Assembly: GCF_013387465.1 (NCBI RefSeq) | Contig: NZ_VYGV01000016.1 | Coordinates: 244,872 to 308,871 of the forward strand | Length of the DNA stretch: 64,000 nt | Reading direction: 5' to 3' | From: Hydrogenophaga aromaticivorans | GTDB taxonomy: Bacteria > Pseudomonadota > Gammaproteobacteria > Burkholderiales > Burkholderiaceae_C | Part shown: positions 25,099-33,434 of the stretch, in pieces | How the letters are laid out: each line of letters starts with the position of its first letter | Numbering within the stretch: the stretch's first letter is position 1 | Made by a program: the position numbers and the translations under genes | The notes under the pieces: generated by a model | What the model saw: the letters and a program-made list of their open reading frames with translations, nothing else | Told to the model about the DNA's origin: nothing | Databases searched by the model: none

Positions 25099-25920
25099 AT
25101 GACCTCCAAACCACGTTCATCCAGAACCACCGGCTCCACGGTGCCCCGGCGCCTGCTCAAGCCAGCCGCCCGGAAGAAACCGAACAAGCAGCCGGCCAAC
25201 CCCGGTCGCCGGTTCAGGAAGGCCATGCAGCCGACAACCCCGGCGATCCCCGCACGGCGCACGGGCAGCGACACCGTGCAACGCCACCACCTGCTGGCAC
25301 AGGGCTTCCTCTACCTCGATCCGGCATACACCGACGGCTTCAGCCCCGATGTGATGGACACCTTCTGGGGCGAGGTGAACCGATACGCCTGGACCATCTG
25401 CCTGCAAGCACCGCACGATGTCTTTGATCTGGTGATCGCGCCCTCGGATCTCCTGCACAGCCTGCGGGTCGGCCAGCCCTCTGCGGACCCGAGCCCACGA
25501 CCTGCCGTGGATGTCGAGAGCGCGCCGGCACCAGACGTTGTGCAGCCCGACGCCGACGCCCAGCCAGACCCCGGGCCGCACCCCATCGTGAGCTTTTCGG
25601 GGCTGGATGGCATCGTGCTGCTGCCGGTGCACGAGGGGCTGTGGATCCTGCTGCACGGGCTGAACCCAGACGTCAACGACGCGTTGCGCGCCCTCGCTGG
25701 ACAGATGGCCACGCCCGACGTCGTGGGCAGTCTGTTGCCACAGTGGATGGAGCTCAGCTGGACCGATTCGAACTGGCCGGGTTCACCACCGGGTGAATGC
25801 ATGGCGAGCAACGACAACTGCTTCATCAGCCTGCTGGCCCGCCCCGACCAGCAGGCCACGCCCCTCGATGTGCGCCAGCGCTTCTTCGTCTGGATGGTCC
25901 GCACCCAGCCGAACGGCTGA
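25099..25920 (+). CDS. Hypothetical cargo protein with basic N-terminus
   Basis: This 273-residue protein is not recognised. Residues 1-60 are strongly basic and Pro/Thr-rich (suggesting nucleic-acid contact or disorder). A middle region is Asp/Pro/Ala-rich (DVVQPDADAQPDPGP). The C-terminal part looks folded (ILLHGLNPDVNDALRALAGQM; SWTDSNWPG; RFFVWMVRTQ). It has no signal peptide or membrane segment. It is the first cargo gene after the integrase and is followed by a family shared with 29086-29808. Confidence 0.6.
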   Translation: MTSKPRSSRTTGSTVPRRLLKPAARKKPNKQPANPGRRFRKAMQPTTPAIPARRTGSDTVQRHHLLAQGFLYLDPAYTDGFSPDVMDTFWGEVNRYAWTICLQAPHDVFDLVIAPSDLLHSLRVGQPSADPSPRPAVDVESAPAPDVVQPDADAQPDPGPHPIVSFSGLDGIVLLPVHEGLWILLHGLNPDVNDALRALAGQMATPDVVGSLLPQWMELSWTDSNWPGSPPGECMASNDNCFISLLARPDQQATPLDVRQRFFVWMVRTQPNG

Positions 25921-25981
25921 CCGCGACCACCTTTCCCCTCATCTACGTTCGCCGACCGATTCCCTTTCCAGAAAGAAACCG

Positions 25982-26758
25982 ATGAACACACCCACCGACG
26001 ACACCCCACAACCCGAACCCCGTCCGCGCAAAGGAACGGGAGGGGGAAAAGAATCCGGCAAGGCCGCGCAGACCGCCTGGGAGCAGGCCCACTGGAACCA
26101 CAGCCGCGTGCCCAGCGCCAGCGAACTGATGGCCATGGGCGCGCTGTTCCAGGGCCTGACGCCCCACCGCATGAAGCAGCGCCAACTGGCGATTCTGCGC
26201 GAACACGTGCTGCAGTACCGCATCCGTTGCGGGCATCTCGAGATCGACCGCTTCATGGAGTCGATCTTCGAGACCGACTTCAACCTGGAGTGTTACTTCA
26301 AGGTGCACGAAGCCCGCACCAGTCCTTTCCTCCATCCCTTGAGCCGGGGATTGGGCAAGGTCACGCCCTTCGAGCTCGCCAGCCAGCTGGCCTGGCAGTG
26401 CTCGATCGCGCCCGGCGTGCAGCTGGACGAAGCGCCAGTCATGCACGCCGCCGGGTTCTTCCACGCCTGTGGGCATTTCTGGTGCGCACACCCGCTGGAA
26501 GTGGCCAAACGCGGAACGCCTCAGGTCAGCCTCAGCGAAGTCCGGCAGGCCCGGCGCCGGATGTTGCGAGTCGACCTGGATTTCCTGATCCGGCAGGTGC
26601 CCAAGGAGGGCCGCCTGCTCCGGTCGCTGCTGCTGGGCGCCGAGGCGGGCGACGGAGTCGATATCGAGCAGCACGCCCGTTTGTTGACCGTGCTCCACCT
26701 GTGGGGCGAGCGCATCACCTTCCCGTGGTGGACGCTGGTCAACGGCTTGAAGAACTGA
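25982..26758 (+). CDS. Hypothetical cargo protein, paralogue of 29086-29808
   Basis: This 258-residue protein has a disordered, Pro/Lys/Gly-rich first 35 residues followed by a helical domain. The segments LEIDRFMESIFETDFNLECYF and HAAGFFHACGHFWCAHPLEV align with LERFVQRVFADDLMVECYF and YAASLIYSCGLFHCLHPWVV of the gene at 29086. Shared Cys and His residues could bind metal. The His/Cys motif faintly recalls the HHxH region of MOBH relaxases, but the lengths and flanking motifs do not fit, so I assign no function. Start ATG 25982. Confidence 0.65.
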   Translation: MNTPTDDTPQPEPRPRKGTGGGKESGKAAQTAWEQAHWNHSRVPSASELMAMGALFQGLTPHRMKQRQLAILREHVLQYRIRCGHLEIDRFMESIFETDFNLECYFKVHEARTSPFLHPLSRGLGKVTPFELASQLAWQCSIAPGVQLDEAPVMHAAGFFHACGHFWCAHPLEVAKRGTPQVSLSEVRQARRRMLRVDLDFLIRQVPKEGRLLRSLLLGAEAGDGVDIEQHARLLTVLHLWGERITFPWWTLVNGLKN

Positions 26759-26777
26759 CCCCCACGACCGGAAGGAC

Positions 26778-27155
26778 ATGAACATGAATGCGAACAACCC
26801 ACTCACACAGGAAGCAGGCCGCAAGCGCTTCCGAGATCTGGCTGTGCTGACGGTTCTGACCGGCACAGGCATGTATCGGACATGTCAGGATGCCCTTGCC
26901 AGGGATACCGCGGTCGAGGCCAGCGAACCGTCGGACACCTTGAATGTGATGCGCATGGCCTGCTTTGCTGTTCTGCTTCAGCTGCCAGAGATCACCGTTC
27001 TCCCCAACCCGATCAACCAAGGCCATGCCGGCACCCTGGTGGTGCCTTTGGGTGAGGGGCAGATCCTGAAGCTTCCCGCCAGCGCCAGGCGCTACATCGG
27101 TGTGTTTCACCGGAGCCTCTGTGCCAAAACGATCTCGCGCACGTCAAAGGAGTGA
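26778..27155 (+). CDS. Hypothetical small cargo protein
   Basis: This 125-residue protein follows the previous gene by 19 bases with GGA upstream of ATG. It has a predicted helical N-terminal half (RFRDLAVLTVLTGTGMYRTCQDAL) and a beta-rich C-terminal half (AGTLVVPLGEGQILKLPASARRY). No family is recognised. The next gene starts 5 bases after its stop, so it belongs to the same transcript. Confidence 0.55.
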   Translation: MNMNANNPLTQEAGRKRFRDLAVLTVLTGTGMYRTCQDALARDTAVEASEPSDTLNVMRMACFAVLLQLPEITVLPNPINQGHAGTLVVPLGEGQILKLPASARRYIGVFHRSLCAKTISRTSKE

Positions 27156-27160
27156 ACGCC

Positions 27161-28138
27161 ATGTACAAACTGATGCCCCAGTCGCGCATGAGCTGGCACT
27201 ACGAGGAAGCGCAGCTGCCCAGCTGCGAACGCGGTTCGCGCCGCGCACCGGATAGAAGGCCGGTGCGCACGACCCGTCCGACGCCGTGTTACGTCTACCT
27301 GCTCGTGCACCGCCTCTCGCCGCGCTTCAAGATCGGTGTGAGCGTGGACCCGCAGGTGCGTGCACGCGGCCTGCCCGACGCCGAGCACATCGCGGAAGAG
27401 AGTTCGCTCAAGGCCCTGTTCTCGGACCGCCGGCGTGCGATGGAGATCGAGAAGAGCCTGCACAAGCTGCTGAGCGGTTTCCGGCTCCACATCCACGGTG
27501 AGGGGCCTGAGCGCTGGGATGGTGGCACCGAATGGTTTTCGATAGATGGCCTGAGCCACGCGGTCAACCTGCTGTCACAGACACCGCTGGGTGATGAGCA
27601 GACCACGCTGGTGACGCTCACTACGCTTGCCGACGAGAGCTACACAAGGGGGCAGCGCCGGCTCTGTCACCGCGAAGCCCAGACCCGGCGCTGGTTCGAA
27701 GCGACGCACGCCAATCTGCGGCAGATGAACGAGATCGTGAAGGCCCTGCGCAAGCTCAACGACAACCTGGACATCGTCCTGCAGTCCGCACAGACAGCTC
27801 AGCCTACCCCACCGGACGTTGTCAAAGGTGGAGAGGCCGACGCCCTGGACGAACCCCAGGCGGCCCAACCGGAGGTGGTCTACCTCTACGGGCTGGGTGA
27901 CCTGTGGGAGAGCGAGATGCTGTCCAGCCGATTTCAGATGAGCGACTCGGCGTTCTGGATGTTCAGGACCGGGCGCTTGCGCCAGCACGGAGAGCAGCGT
28001 TCCTGGCTCACCCGCATCCACTTCGATCCCGATTCCCGTGGCACCCTGGCGCTGTGGGTGGAGGACCGCAATGTGCTCAGAGCACTGCCCGGCGGGCCAC
28101 GCATGCTCGCCCTCTGGGATGGGCTGTGGGAGGGTTGA
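27161..28138 (+). CDS. GIY-YIG/T5orf172-like nuclease-domain protein
   Basis: This 325-residue protein is preceded by AAAGGAG with ATG 27161 (GTG 27152 is also in frame). Residues about 40-125 show the GIY-YIG fold pattern: CYVYLLVHR, then FKIGVSVDPQVRARGL, and later EIEKSLHKLLSGFRLH and GGTEWFSIDG, as in T5orf172/MUG113-type domains. The C-terminal half contains a helical linker (NEIVKALRKLNDNLDIVLQ) and an uncharacterised domain ending WDGLWEG. Such domains cleave DNA in mobile elements. The catalytic Glu is plausibly in AMEIEKSLH. Confidence 0.75.
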   Translation: MYKLMPQSRMSWHYEEAQLPSCERGSRRAPDRRPVRTTRPTPCYVYLLVHRLSPRFKIGVSVDPQVRARGLPDAEHIAEESSLKALFSDRRRAMEIEKSLHKLLSGFRLHIHGEGPERWDGGTEWFSIDGLSHAVNLLSQTPLGDEQTTLVTLTTLADESYTRGQRRLCHREAQTRRWFEATHANLRQMNEIVKALRKLNDNLDIVLQSAQTAQPTPPDVVKGGEADALDEPQAAQPEVVYLYGLGDLWESEMLSSRFQMSDSAFWMFRTGRLRQHGEQRSWLTRIHFDPDSRGTLALWVEDRNVLRALPGGPRMLALWDGLWEG

Positions 28139-28155
28139 CCGGAGGCATCAACAAG

Positions 28156-28217
28156 GGTGAGGGGGCTCTCGGCCCATCCAGCCCAAGGCCTGAACGAGGG
28201 CCTTGGGTCCCCTCACC
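28156..28217 (+). ncRNA. Nested hairpin, candidate structured RNA or strong terminator
   Basis: An inner perfect 9-bp stem (CCCAAGGCC 28182-28190 with GGCCTTGGG 28199-28207) sits inside an outer perfect 9-bp stem (GGTGAGGGG 28156-28164 with CCCCTCACC 28209-28217). It starts 18 bases after the GIY-YIG gene. There is no T-tract, so structured RNA or message-end protection are alternatives to termination. The rest of 28218-28583 shows only the hairpin repeat at 28476 and no convincing gene. Confidence 0.45.
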
Positions 28218-28475
28218 AACCACCGTGAAAGATGGCAGGTTTCGATGACACCGAGTGCCACAGGTTCTTCCTGTGTCAAGACCAAAGGGGCGCCAAACAG
28301 CCGACCAAAACCACCGGGCGAATGCCTTGACATGGCGGAAAAGCATGAGATTTTGGTGGTGATGAAAAAAGCAACCACCTCCGACGACAGCTCGCGCCCT
28401 CCCTAGCGCGGGTGACTTCGACCTGCTGAGGCAGGAGACCCCATTTCTCAACCACCGAAGTACCAAAAACCCAAG

Positions 28476-28503
28476 GAGCAGGGCAGGGCGGAGCCTTGCC
28501 TGA
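28476..28503 (+). repeat. 28-bp hairpin repeat, copy 2
   Basis: It matches 25009-25036 except for one base in the three-base loop (GGA instead of GAA). It lies in the gene-free stretch before the next cargo gene. Confidence 0.7.
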
Positions 28504-28583
28504 TCACACCGAAGAACGCCTCACTCACCACCTCGCTGTGGGTATTGCCAGGCGATCTTTTCAACAACACGAACGAAACCCGC

Positions 28584-29027
28584 ATGAACCGCAAGACCAA
28601 CCAAAACCCCAAGACCGTTGCAGCCGTGAAACCCCAAGGCAAGGCCTCAACCCAAGCTGCTGCTAAAGCCAGGGCAACGACGAAAAAAGCCAGCCCGCGC
28701 AAGACGAAGCGGGCCGATGCGCCTCGGCGCCAAGCCCAGGAACGCCCGGCCTGTGTGAGCCGCACGGTGCAACTGCACCAGTGCAACGGCATCTGCGTGA
28801 TCTTTCTCGATGCCAGTCCGGTGATCGCCGGCGATCCGCAATTCAAGGATCGATTTCGGGATGCGTTGCGCACCACAAACATCCGCCTGTGCTTCAGCAC
28901 GGAAACCGACGCATACGACTTTGAACTCACGCCGTTTTACCTCGAGGGTCCCGACGCAGAGGAGGGCGGCGAGGGGCAGGCGCACGTTGAGGCGGACGAG
29001 GGCGGAGAAGGGGCTGCTGCACGTTGA
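28584..29027 (+). CDS. Hypothetical cargo protein with Lys/Ala-rich N-terminus
   Basis: This 147-residue protein has a first about 55 residues that are a Lys/Ala/Arg-rich, probably disordered, nucleic-acid-binding-like tail. A small domain (CVSRTVQLHQCNGICVIFLDAS; RFRDALRTTNIRLCFSTETDAYDFELTPFYL) is followed by an acidic Glu/Gly-rich end. No family is recognised. It is followed by the second member of the paralogous pair. Confidence 0.55.
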   Translation: MNRKTNQNPKTVAAVKPQGKASTQAAAKARATTKKASPRKTKRADAPRRQAQERPACVSRTVQLHQCNGICVIFLDASPVIAGDPQFKDRFRDALRTTNIRLCFSTETDAYDFELTPFYLEGPDAEEGGEGQAHVEADEGGEGAAAR

Positions 29028-29085
29028 CGTTTCTTCATCACTCGACCCACAGCCATAGCCCGTTTTCACGCTCAAGGAATCCAGC

Positions 29086-29808
29086 ATGCAAAACCCATCC
29101 GCACCCTTTCAGCCTCGCCCACAATTCCACCCGCGGCGTCTCAGCCCATATGTCGAAAGACGCCGTGACATGGCCAAGCTGGCCAACATGTCAGCCCCGC
29201 TGCAGCCGAACATCGCTCGCTTCCCTAGCGGGACCGAGCCGCTGCGATTGCATCCCTTTTGCGTCGAGCCAATGCGAGAAAACCTGCATATCCGGCGCAA
29301 GCACATGGATGACCCGGTGCTCGAACGTTTTGTCCAGCGGGTCTTTGCAGACGACCTGATGGTGGAGTGCTACTTCCAGCCCCGGGCGCTCCATGCCAGA
29401 TCCTTGCCTTCGGAACAACGGAGCCTGGAGCAGTTGCCGCTGGACGCTGCGTTGCGCGCGGCACTGCGGGCTTTCTACATGGACATCGTGACCCAACCCC
29501 ATGAACGGCAGCTGGCATATGCCGCATCACTGATCTATTCTTGCGGGCTGTTTCATTGCCTACATCCGTGGGTGGTCAAGACCACGGGTCTGAACGATGT
29601 GGCATTCAACCGGGCCGACGGCGTTCGCGGTCATCTGCTGGAGTGGCCATTGCATCAGCTGCGCGTGGAAAACGCCGCCATGGGCGATACCTTGGGCGAG
29701 GTGTTCGATCAGGGCATCAACGAAGACATCGACCCCGAACAAGTGAGCCGCATAGGCACGGCCGTCTGGCTGGCCAATCGGCGGGTGGCCGAACTGTGGA
29801 CCGCCTGA
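29086..29808 (+). CDS. Hypothetical cargo protein, paralogue of 25982-26758
   Basis: This 240-residue protein is homologous over its central 100 residues to the gene at 25982 (VLERFVQRVFADDLMVECYF; AASLIYSCGLFHCLHPWVV). It lacks the disordered N-terminus of its partner and has a longer helical C-terminus (MGDTLGEVFDQGINEDIDPEQVSRI). Two related but diverged genes in one element suggest a duplicated function with two partners. No known family can be named. Confidence 0.65.
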   Translation: MQNPSAPFQPRPQFHPRRLSPYVERRRDMAKLANMSAPLQPNIARFPSGTEPLRLHPFCVEPMRENLHIRRKHMDDPVLERFVQRVFADDLMVECYFQPRALHARSLPSEQRSLEQLPLDAALRAALRAFYMDIVTQPHERQLAYAASLIYSCGLFHCLHPWVVKTTGLNDVAFNRADGVRGHLLEWPLHQLRVENAAMGDTLGEVFDQGINEDIDPEQVSRIGTAVWLANRRVAELWTA

Positions 29809-29934
29809 AAAGTGGAGAGCCGCCATTGCGCCGAGCAGGTCTTGGCTGCTGCGCCACACCGCCAAACCTGATAGACCCACAAAAGCGTCCTGCGGGCAAG
29901 GCACGCGTGCCGTCATTGCTCGAAGGGCTCGCCC

Positions 29935-30183
29935 ATGACAAACACACCCTCTGAACCACCATCACCCATCCAGGTCATGCATTTGCCCAACATCAAGCCA
30001 CTCACAAGAAGTCGGCAGCGCGACGGGTGCTCGGAGACCGGTCCGTTGGATCGTCGGTCGCGTCGGCAATTGAACGCCTTGCAGAAGAAGCTAGAGAGCA
30101 ACTCAGAGTACTTGGTGCGTCTCTTTCAACTGCTGCTCGTTTTGGTGACCGTCCAGATCGCGGTTTGGGTGTTGGGCATATAG
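29935..30183 (+). CDS. Small tail-anchored membrane protein
   Basis: This 82-residue protein has a polar, Arg-rich N-terminal half, a short coiled-coil-like helix (RQLNALQKKLESNSEYLVRLF) and a C-terminal hydrophobic segment (LLLVLVTVQIAVWVLGI). The hydrophobic end predicts insertion with the C-terminus in or across the membrane. It has no known relatives that I recognise. The gene could be real because of these features and its start near TGACAAACAC, but coding evidence is modest. Confidence 0.45.
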   Translation: MTNTPSEPPSPIQVMHLPNIKPLTRSRQRDGCSETGPLDRRSRRQLNALQKKLESNSEYLVRLFQLLLVLVTVQIAVWVLGI

Positions 30184-30330
30184 CGAGAACAGCAGCTCAA
30201 GTCGGCAGAGCCGATTGCCAACATGCCAAGAAAACCTTCGGGTCTGGGTGTAGCGACGGTTCCGTGATCGAAGGGCACCTGGACCCCTGTTGGTAAGTGC
30301 CTGGCCTCACAGTCGCAACCAAGGTCGGGA

Positions 30331-30513
30331 CAAGGCTGGTTGCTGCCTGTGACGTTGCACGCCTGAATGTCGGCAGCCGAGGTCACCTGTCATTCAAGGA
30401 CGGAAGGGTCAACCGACCGCAGCACAACCGTCACCGGTCACTCCACACAGGCCAGCCTGTTCGCGCTTCGAGAACGACTTCTCGCGACTGAGGTGAGCGG
30501 CTGTGCCCGGCCC
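30331..30513 (+). repeat. Dispersed repeat ABC, copy B
   Basis: It aligns with the copies at 17918 (minus) and 37263. Near-identical blocks with copy C include GCACGCCTGAATGTCGGCAG, CCGAGGTCACCTGTC and ACCGCAGCACAACCGTCACC. It fills most of the gene-free interval 30184-30523, which holds nothing else that I can support. Confidence 0.8.
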
Positions 30514-30523
30514 TTTGTCCTCG

Positions 30524-31093
30524 TCAAGCGAACCGCCCACGGAGGAGCTTGCCCGTGCCGCCCTTCAACTCGCTACGGTCGATGAGCTTGCTTCGGAACT
30601 GGAAGTCCCGATCAATGCGGACGATCAGTAGCTGCTCAAAGTTGCCCTGGCTTTTGACCAATACGATGTCGCTGGCCTTCTCGGGCGAGATGGTCTTCAC
30701 CTCAACAAGCTTGCCGTCAATCGTTCCGTCTGACCCGGGCGCGTGAGTCACATGGCGGCGAAGCCCAAACTTGATCTCCGCGTAGATTTCTCCGAGTTCG
30801 CCCCAGACCTGCAGGTATCGGCCAGTGTTCGCGAAATGGCGTTCCGCACAGTCAACCAAATCTCGGAAGACTTCCACCTGTTCAAGGATGCTGAACGGAA
30901 AACCATCCCTCTTTCCGGCAGGCGCGATTGAGTTGGCATCCTCCTCTGGCTCGCCGTTGAGCTGCTTTTCAGCCCACTCTCTGTCGATGTACTTCCACTC
31001 CCAGGGTGCTACGCCGGTGGCCGCAGCATCAGCAATGTCCTCGGCGCTGTAGCCACGGTCGTGCATCTCATACAGAAATTCCCAATCGCTCAC
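30524..31093 (-). CDS. Restriction-endonuclease-fold protein (PD-(D/E)XK-like)
   Basis: This 189-residue protein starts at GTG 31093 with AGGAGG just upstream. The C-terminal about 110 residues contain a nuclease-like pattern: Glu in GELGEIYAEIKFGL, Asp in GSDGTIDGKLVEVKTISP (D-x9-ExK arrangement), then a strand LLIVRIDRDFQFR. The N-terminal part has a helical SHOCT-like or HTH segment (LYEMHDRGYSAEDIADAAATG). It is divergent from a HEPN-like gene and lies at the left edge of a defence-like block. Cutting of DNA is inferred from the motif only. Confidence 0.65.
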   Translation of the reverse strand: MSDWEFLYEMHDRGYSAEDIADAAATGVAPWEWKYIDREWAEKQLNGEPEEDANSIAPAGKRDGFPFSILEQVEVFRDLVDCAERHFANTGRYLQVWGELGEIYAEIKFGLRRHVTHAPGSDGTIDGKLVEVKTISPEKASDIVLVKSQGNFEQLLIVRIDRDFQFRSKLIDRSELKGGTGKLLRGRFA

Positions 31094-31223
31094 AATACCC
31101 TCCTCAGCTGTTACCTCACAATTATTGACCGCTACGCGACCATTGGACGTGTGCCGTGCAGCAATGACTGGGCGCCGTAACGGCAGTTCTGAAGCAGCCA
31201 TTCTGTTTTCTTGTTTGTCCCAC

Positions 31224-31841
31224 ATGATGGAACCCATGGACGCCGCCGATCTCTTCAAGTCCAAACCATCATCGCTGCTGCACTCGATTGCTGAGCACTT
31301 TCAGAACGATAGCCGCGACTTTGCGACCCGCTTCGATGTGCTTTGGGAGAACGGAAGTCTGCTGCACAAGATGGGACGCACAAAGTCATTTGTTGACCTC
31401 CTAATGTCAGTGGAGTGCGTACTCAAGGCTCACGCACTTTTAAGCCAGAGTGACAAACCGGTGGAAGAGGCTTACCTAGCCGTGCGACGATCGGGTCACG
31501 ACCTGAGAATGCTGGTCGGTCTAGCCAACTACACGCCCGACCGCACAGCCTACGAAAGGCTTGCGGACAGCGTTGCTGATCTTCAAGTACACCTCCGATA
31601 TTCATTCGAGGCCTACGAAGCCTTCTTCCCGGCCTGGACTGGCCGCAACGACGCGGAGATGAACTACACCGCCACGATCTCCAACAATCCGTGGGTCCTA
31701 TCAATCAGAGCTGACGTGCAAACTCTCATCGACGCCTCACAACCTGAGTTCACCGGGTTCATTGGTGACGACATTGAGACTATCTTGAAGGGCGAGGCCG
31801 AGATGCGCCAGTTTTACGACGAAATCATCAAGAGACGTTGA
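31224..31841 (+). CDS. HEPN-like helical protein
   Basis: This 205-residue protein, start ATG 31224 (31227 and 31236 also possible), is all-helical by composition. The segment LLMSVECVLKAHALL followed by EEAYLAVRRSGHDLRML resembles HEPN domains, in which an Arg and a His a few residues apart form the RNase or AMPylase-partner site. The classical RX4-6H spacing is not exact, so this is tentative. It is divergent from the nuclease-fold gene and followed by repeat E1. Confidence 0.5.
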   Translation: MMEPMDAADLFKSKPSSLLHSIAEHFQNDSRDFATRFDVLWENGSLLHKMGRTKSFVDLLMSVECVLKAHALLSQSDKPVEEAYLAVRRSGHDLRMLVGLANYTPDRTAYERLADSVADLQVHLRYSFEAYEAFFPAWTGRNDAEMNYTATISNNPWVLSIRADVQTLIDASQPEFTGFIGDDIETILKGEAEMRQFYDEIIKRR

Positions 31842-31954
31842 TGGGCACCGACCCAATCTACCGCGCTACCGGTTTTGACGGAAATCCGACTCCCCACAAT
31901 ATGGGCGGCGCCTCTTACCCGAGCAGACGTACAGCTCAGCACATTCAAAGTCCG

Positions 31955-32080
31955 ATCCTGGCCGGGACTGCGAGTTCGCGGTCAAGCTCGGCAACGGTCC
32001 TTGGCCACGTACCAGATCGAAGGACCATTGTCGACAACCAAGACCATCGCGAGCCAACCCAATACGGATGCTGGAAACAG
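31955..32080 (+). repeat. Repeat E, copy 1 (hairpin element after a gene)
   Basis: It shares TCCTGGCCGGGACTG, GAGTTCGC and the hairpin GGTCCTT (31996-32002)/AAGGACC (32020-32026) with copies at about 33200 and 34257 on the other strand. It follows the HEPN-like gene in the same orientation, with the gene 3' end about 115 bases away. No gene is evident elsewhere in 31842-32177. Confidence 0.68.
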
Positions 32081-32177
32081 GGTTGCACCGTGAGCCTAGC
32101 TCAACTTCGAAGCCTGGCTGAAGGCCTAGACACCGGAAGGACGTGCCCCATTGCCATAGAACGCGCTCAGGGCCGCA

Positions 32178-33143
32178 CTATTCCCACGCCACGTATTCAA
32201 GCGAGATGACACCCTGCGGAGTGCAGAGCCTGAACGCGTCGGGGCGTTCAATCGAGACTCCGAACGCACTGCCCAGCTGCAGCAGCGTGCCGGGCGCCGG
32301 GCGCGTGTAAGGAACGGGCGGCCACACCGGGCAGGCTTGCGCACGCACGAGCGCGGGCCAAAGGTGCGAAACGAAAGAAATCTCAGCGCCGTCATAGGAG
32401 GCAGACAAGAGTCCCACTAAGTAGCCCCGGCTGTCGAAGACCGGGCCACCGCTCGTTCCGCCAGGTACAGCGCATTCGATAGCGAGGCAAGGTCCCGGAA
32501 GGCGGCGGTCGCGCCCGTTGGGGTAGCGGTCGATGACGCGACCGAGCTGGCATTGCGGGGCCATCTCGATGCGCATACTGCTTGCTATTGCTTCGGTGCC
32601 GTCGCCCGCAGCTGAGAGGCCCGTCACAGTGAGCACATCGTCCAGCACGGGCATGCGGGTGGTGAGACTCGCGGTCATAAAGCGTCGGTCTGCGGGGTAG
32701 CTTGAGGTCAGCGCCATCGATAAGACGGCAAGGTCACTGTCCGGCACAAGCGCCATGCGAAGCACAGTCCACAGCAGCATGCCGCCGTCGGGCAGCGGCG
32801 CCTGCACGACGAGCGTCGCCTCGTCGCGTTGGAGCTTGCCGTAGAAGTCATGCTCATGGAGAACGTGCGCCGCGCACAGCGCAAGGCCAGGCCCAACCAT
32901 CACGCCAGAGCCGTAAGTGTGGTGCCCGTCGCGGTCGCGAAAGCTCAGCGCGAGCAAGATTCCGTTTTGCGCACCCACGCGCATGTAGTCGCCGTTCGAG
33001 CCTTCGAAAAGCAAGCGCTGCGCGACGAAGGTGATCGGCTCGGCGGGCGCAAGCTCCTGCTCGGGGTCAAGCTGCGCAACGGTCGTGGCGTAATCTATTT
33101 CCTTTGATGCTTGTTGCTTCGTCATAGATGGACTAATACCCAT
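32178..33143 (-). CDS. Trypsin-like serine protease
   Basis: This 321-residue protein has no signal peptide or membrane segment, so it is probably cytoplasmic. The chymotrypsin-fold triad is complete: His in LALCAAHVLHEHD, Asp in LVPDSDLAVLSM and Ser in VPGGTSGGPVFDSRG. The C-terminal about 60 residues after the protease fold (CPVWPPVPYTRPAPGTLLQL) are uncharacterised. Cytoplasmic trypsin-like proteases are common effectors or processing parts in defence modules, which fits the setting next to HEPN, SEC-C and AAA genes. ATG 33143 has no clear ribosome-binding site; ATG 33125 is an alternative. Confidence 0.85.
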   Translation of the reverse strand: MGISPSMTKQQASKEIDYATTVAQLDPEQELAPAEPITFVAQRLLFEGSNGDYMRVGAQNGILLALSFRDRDGHHTYGSGVMVGPGLALCAAHVLHEHDFYGKLQRDEATLVVQAPLPDGGMLLWTVLRMALVPDSDLAVLSMALTSSYPADRRFMTASLTTRMPVLDDVLTVTGLSAAGDGTEAIASSMRIEMAPQCQLGRVIDRYPNGRDRRLPGPCLAIECAVPGGTSGGPVFDSRGYLVGLLSASYDGAEISFVSHLWPALVRAQACPVWPPVPYTRPAPGTLLQLGSAFGVSIERPDAFRLCTPQGVISLEYVAWE

Positions 33144-33199
33144 TGAGGAGCCAGACCGTGACCATGAAGATTCCGCGAATTCTGCGGTGCTGGCCGGAT

Positions 33200-33310
33200 C
33201 CTCCTATTCGCGGATGGCAGGGGAAGCAGCCGCTGGTCTGTGATGCGGTCGAGGCCCGGAGACCGCTGACGGGGTGCGCTGCGAACTCACAGACCCGGCC
33301 AGGAACGAAC
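33200..33310 (-). repeat. Repeat E, copy 2
   Basis: On the minus strand it reads TTCCTGGCCGGGTCTGTGAG followed by TTCGCAGC, then a shorter hairpin CGGTC/GACCG (33246-33265), matching copies 1 and 3 in order. It lies downstream of the HEPN/zinc-ribbon gene on that gene's strand. Confidence 0.6.
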
Positions 33311-33434
33311 GTCGCTCAGCTGATGGAGCAGTCCTTCAACATTTACAAAAAGGGAGATCTGGAGGACGCGGCACATTCATCATCCCATCAATAGAAGAGC
33401 TACGCCACAGTTGCTGACTGGAATGGCGCCAGAT

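Noticed and set aside
28203-28406. 67-codon open frame in the gap after the GIY-YIG gene
   Set aside because: It has no ribosome-binding site, low-complexity composition, and overlaps the nested hairpin.
25982-29808. MOBH relaxase (TraI_2) assignment for the paralogous pair
   Set aside because: The Cys/His segment faintly resembles the relaxase HHxH region, but length, surrounding motifs and neighbours (no coupling protein or type IV secretion genes) do not fit.
30297-30585. Small open frames inside the ABC repeats (also at 17999-18370 and 37245-37610)
   Set aside because: Similar open frames appear in all copies but with changes spread over all codon positions; they reflect the DNA repeat, not proteins.
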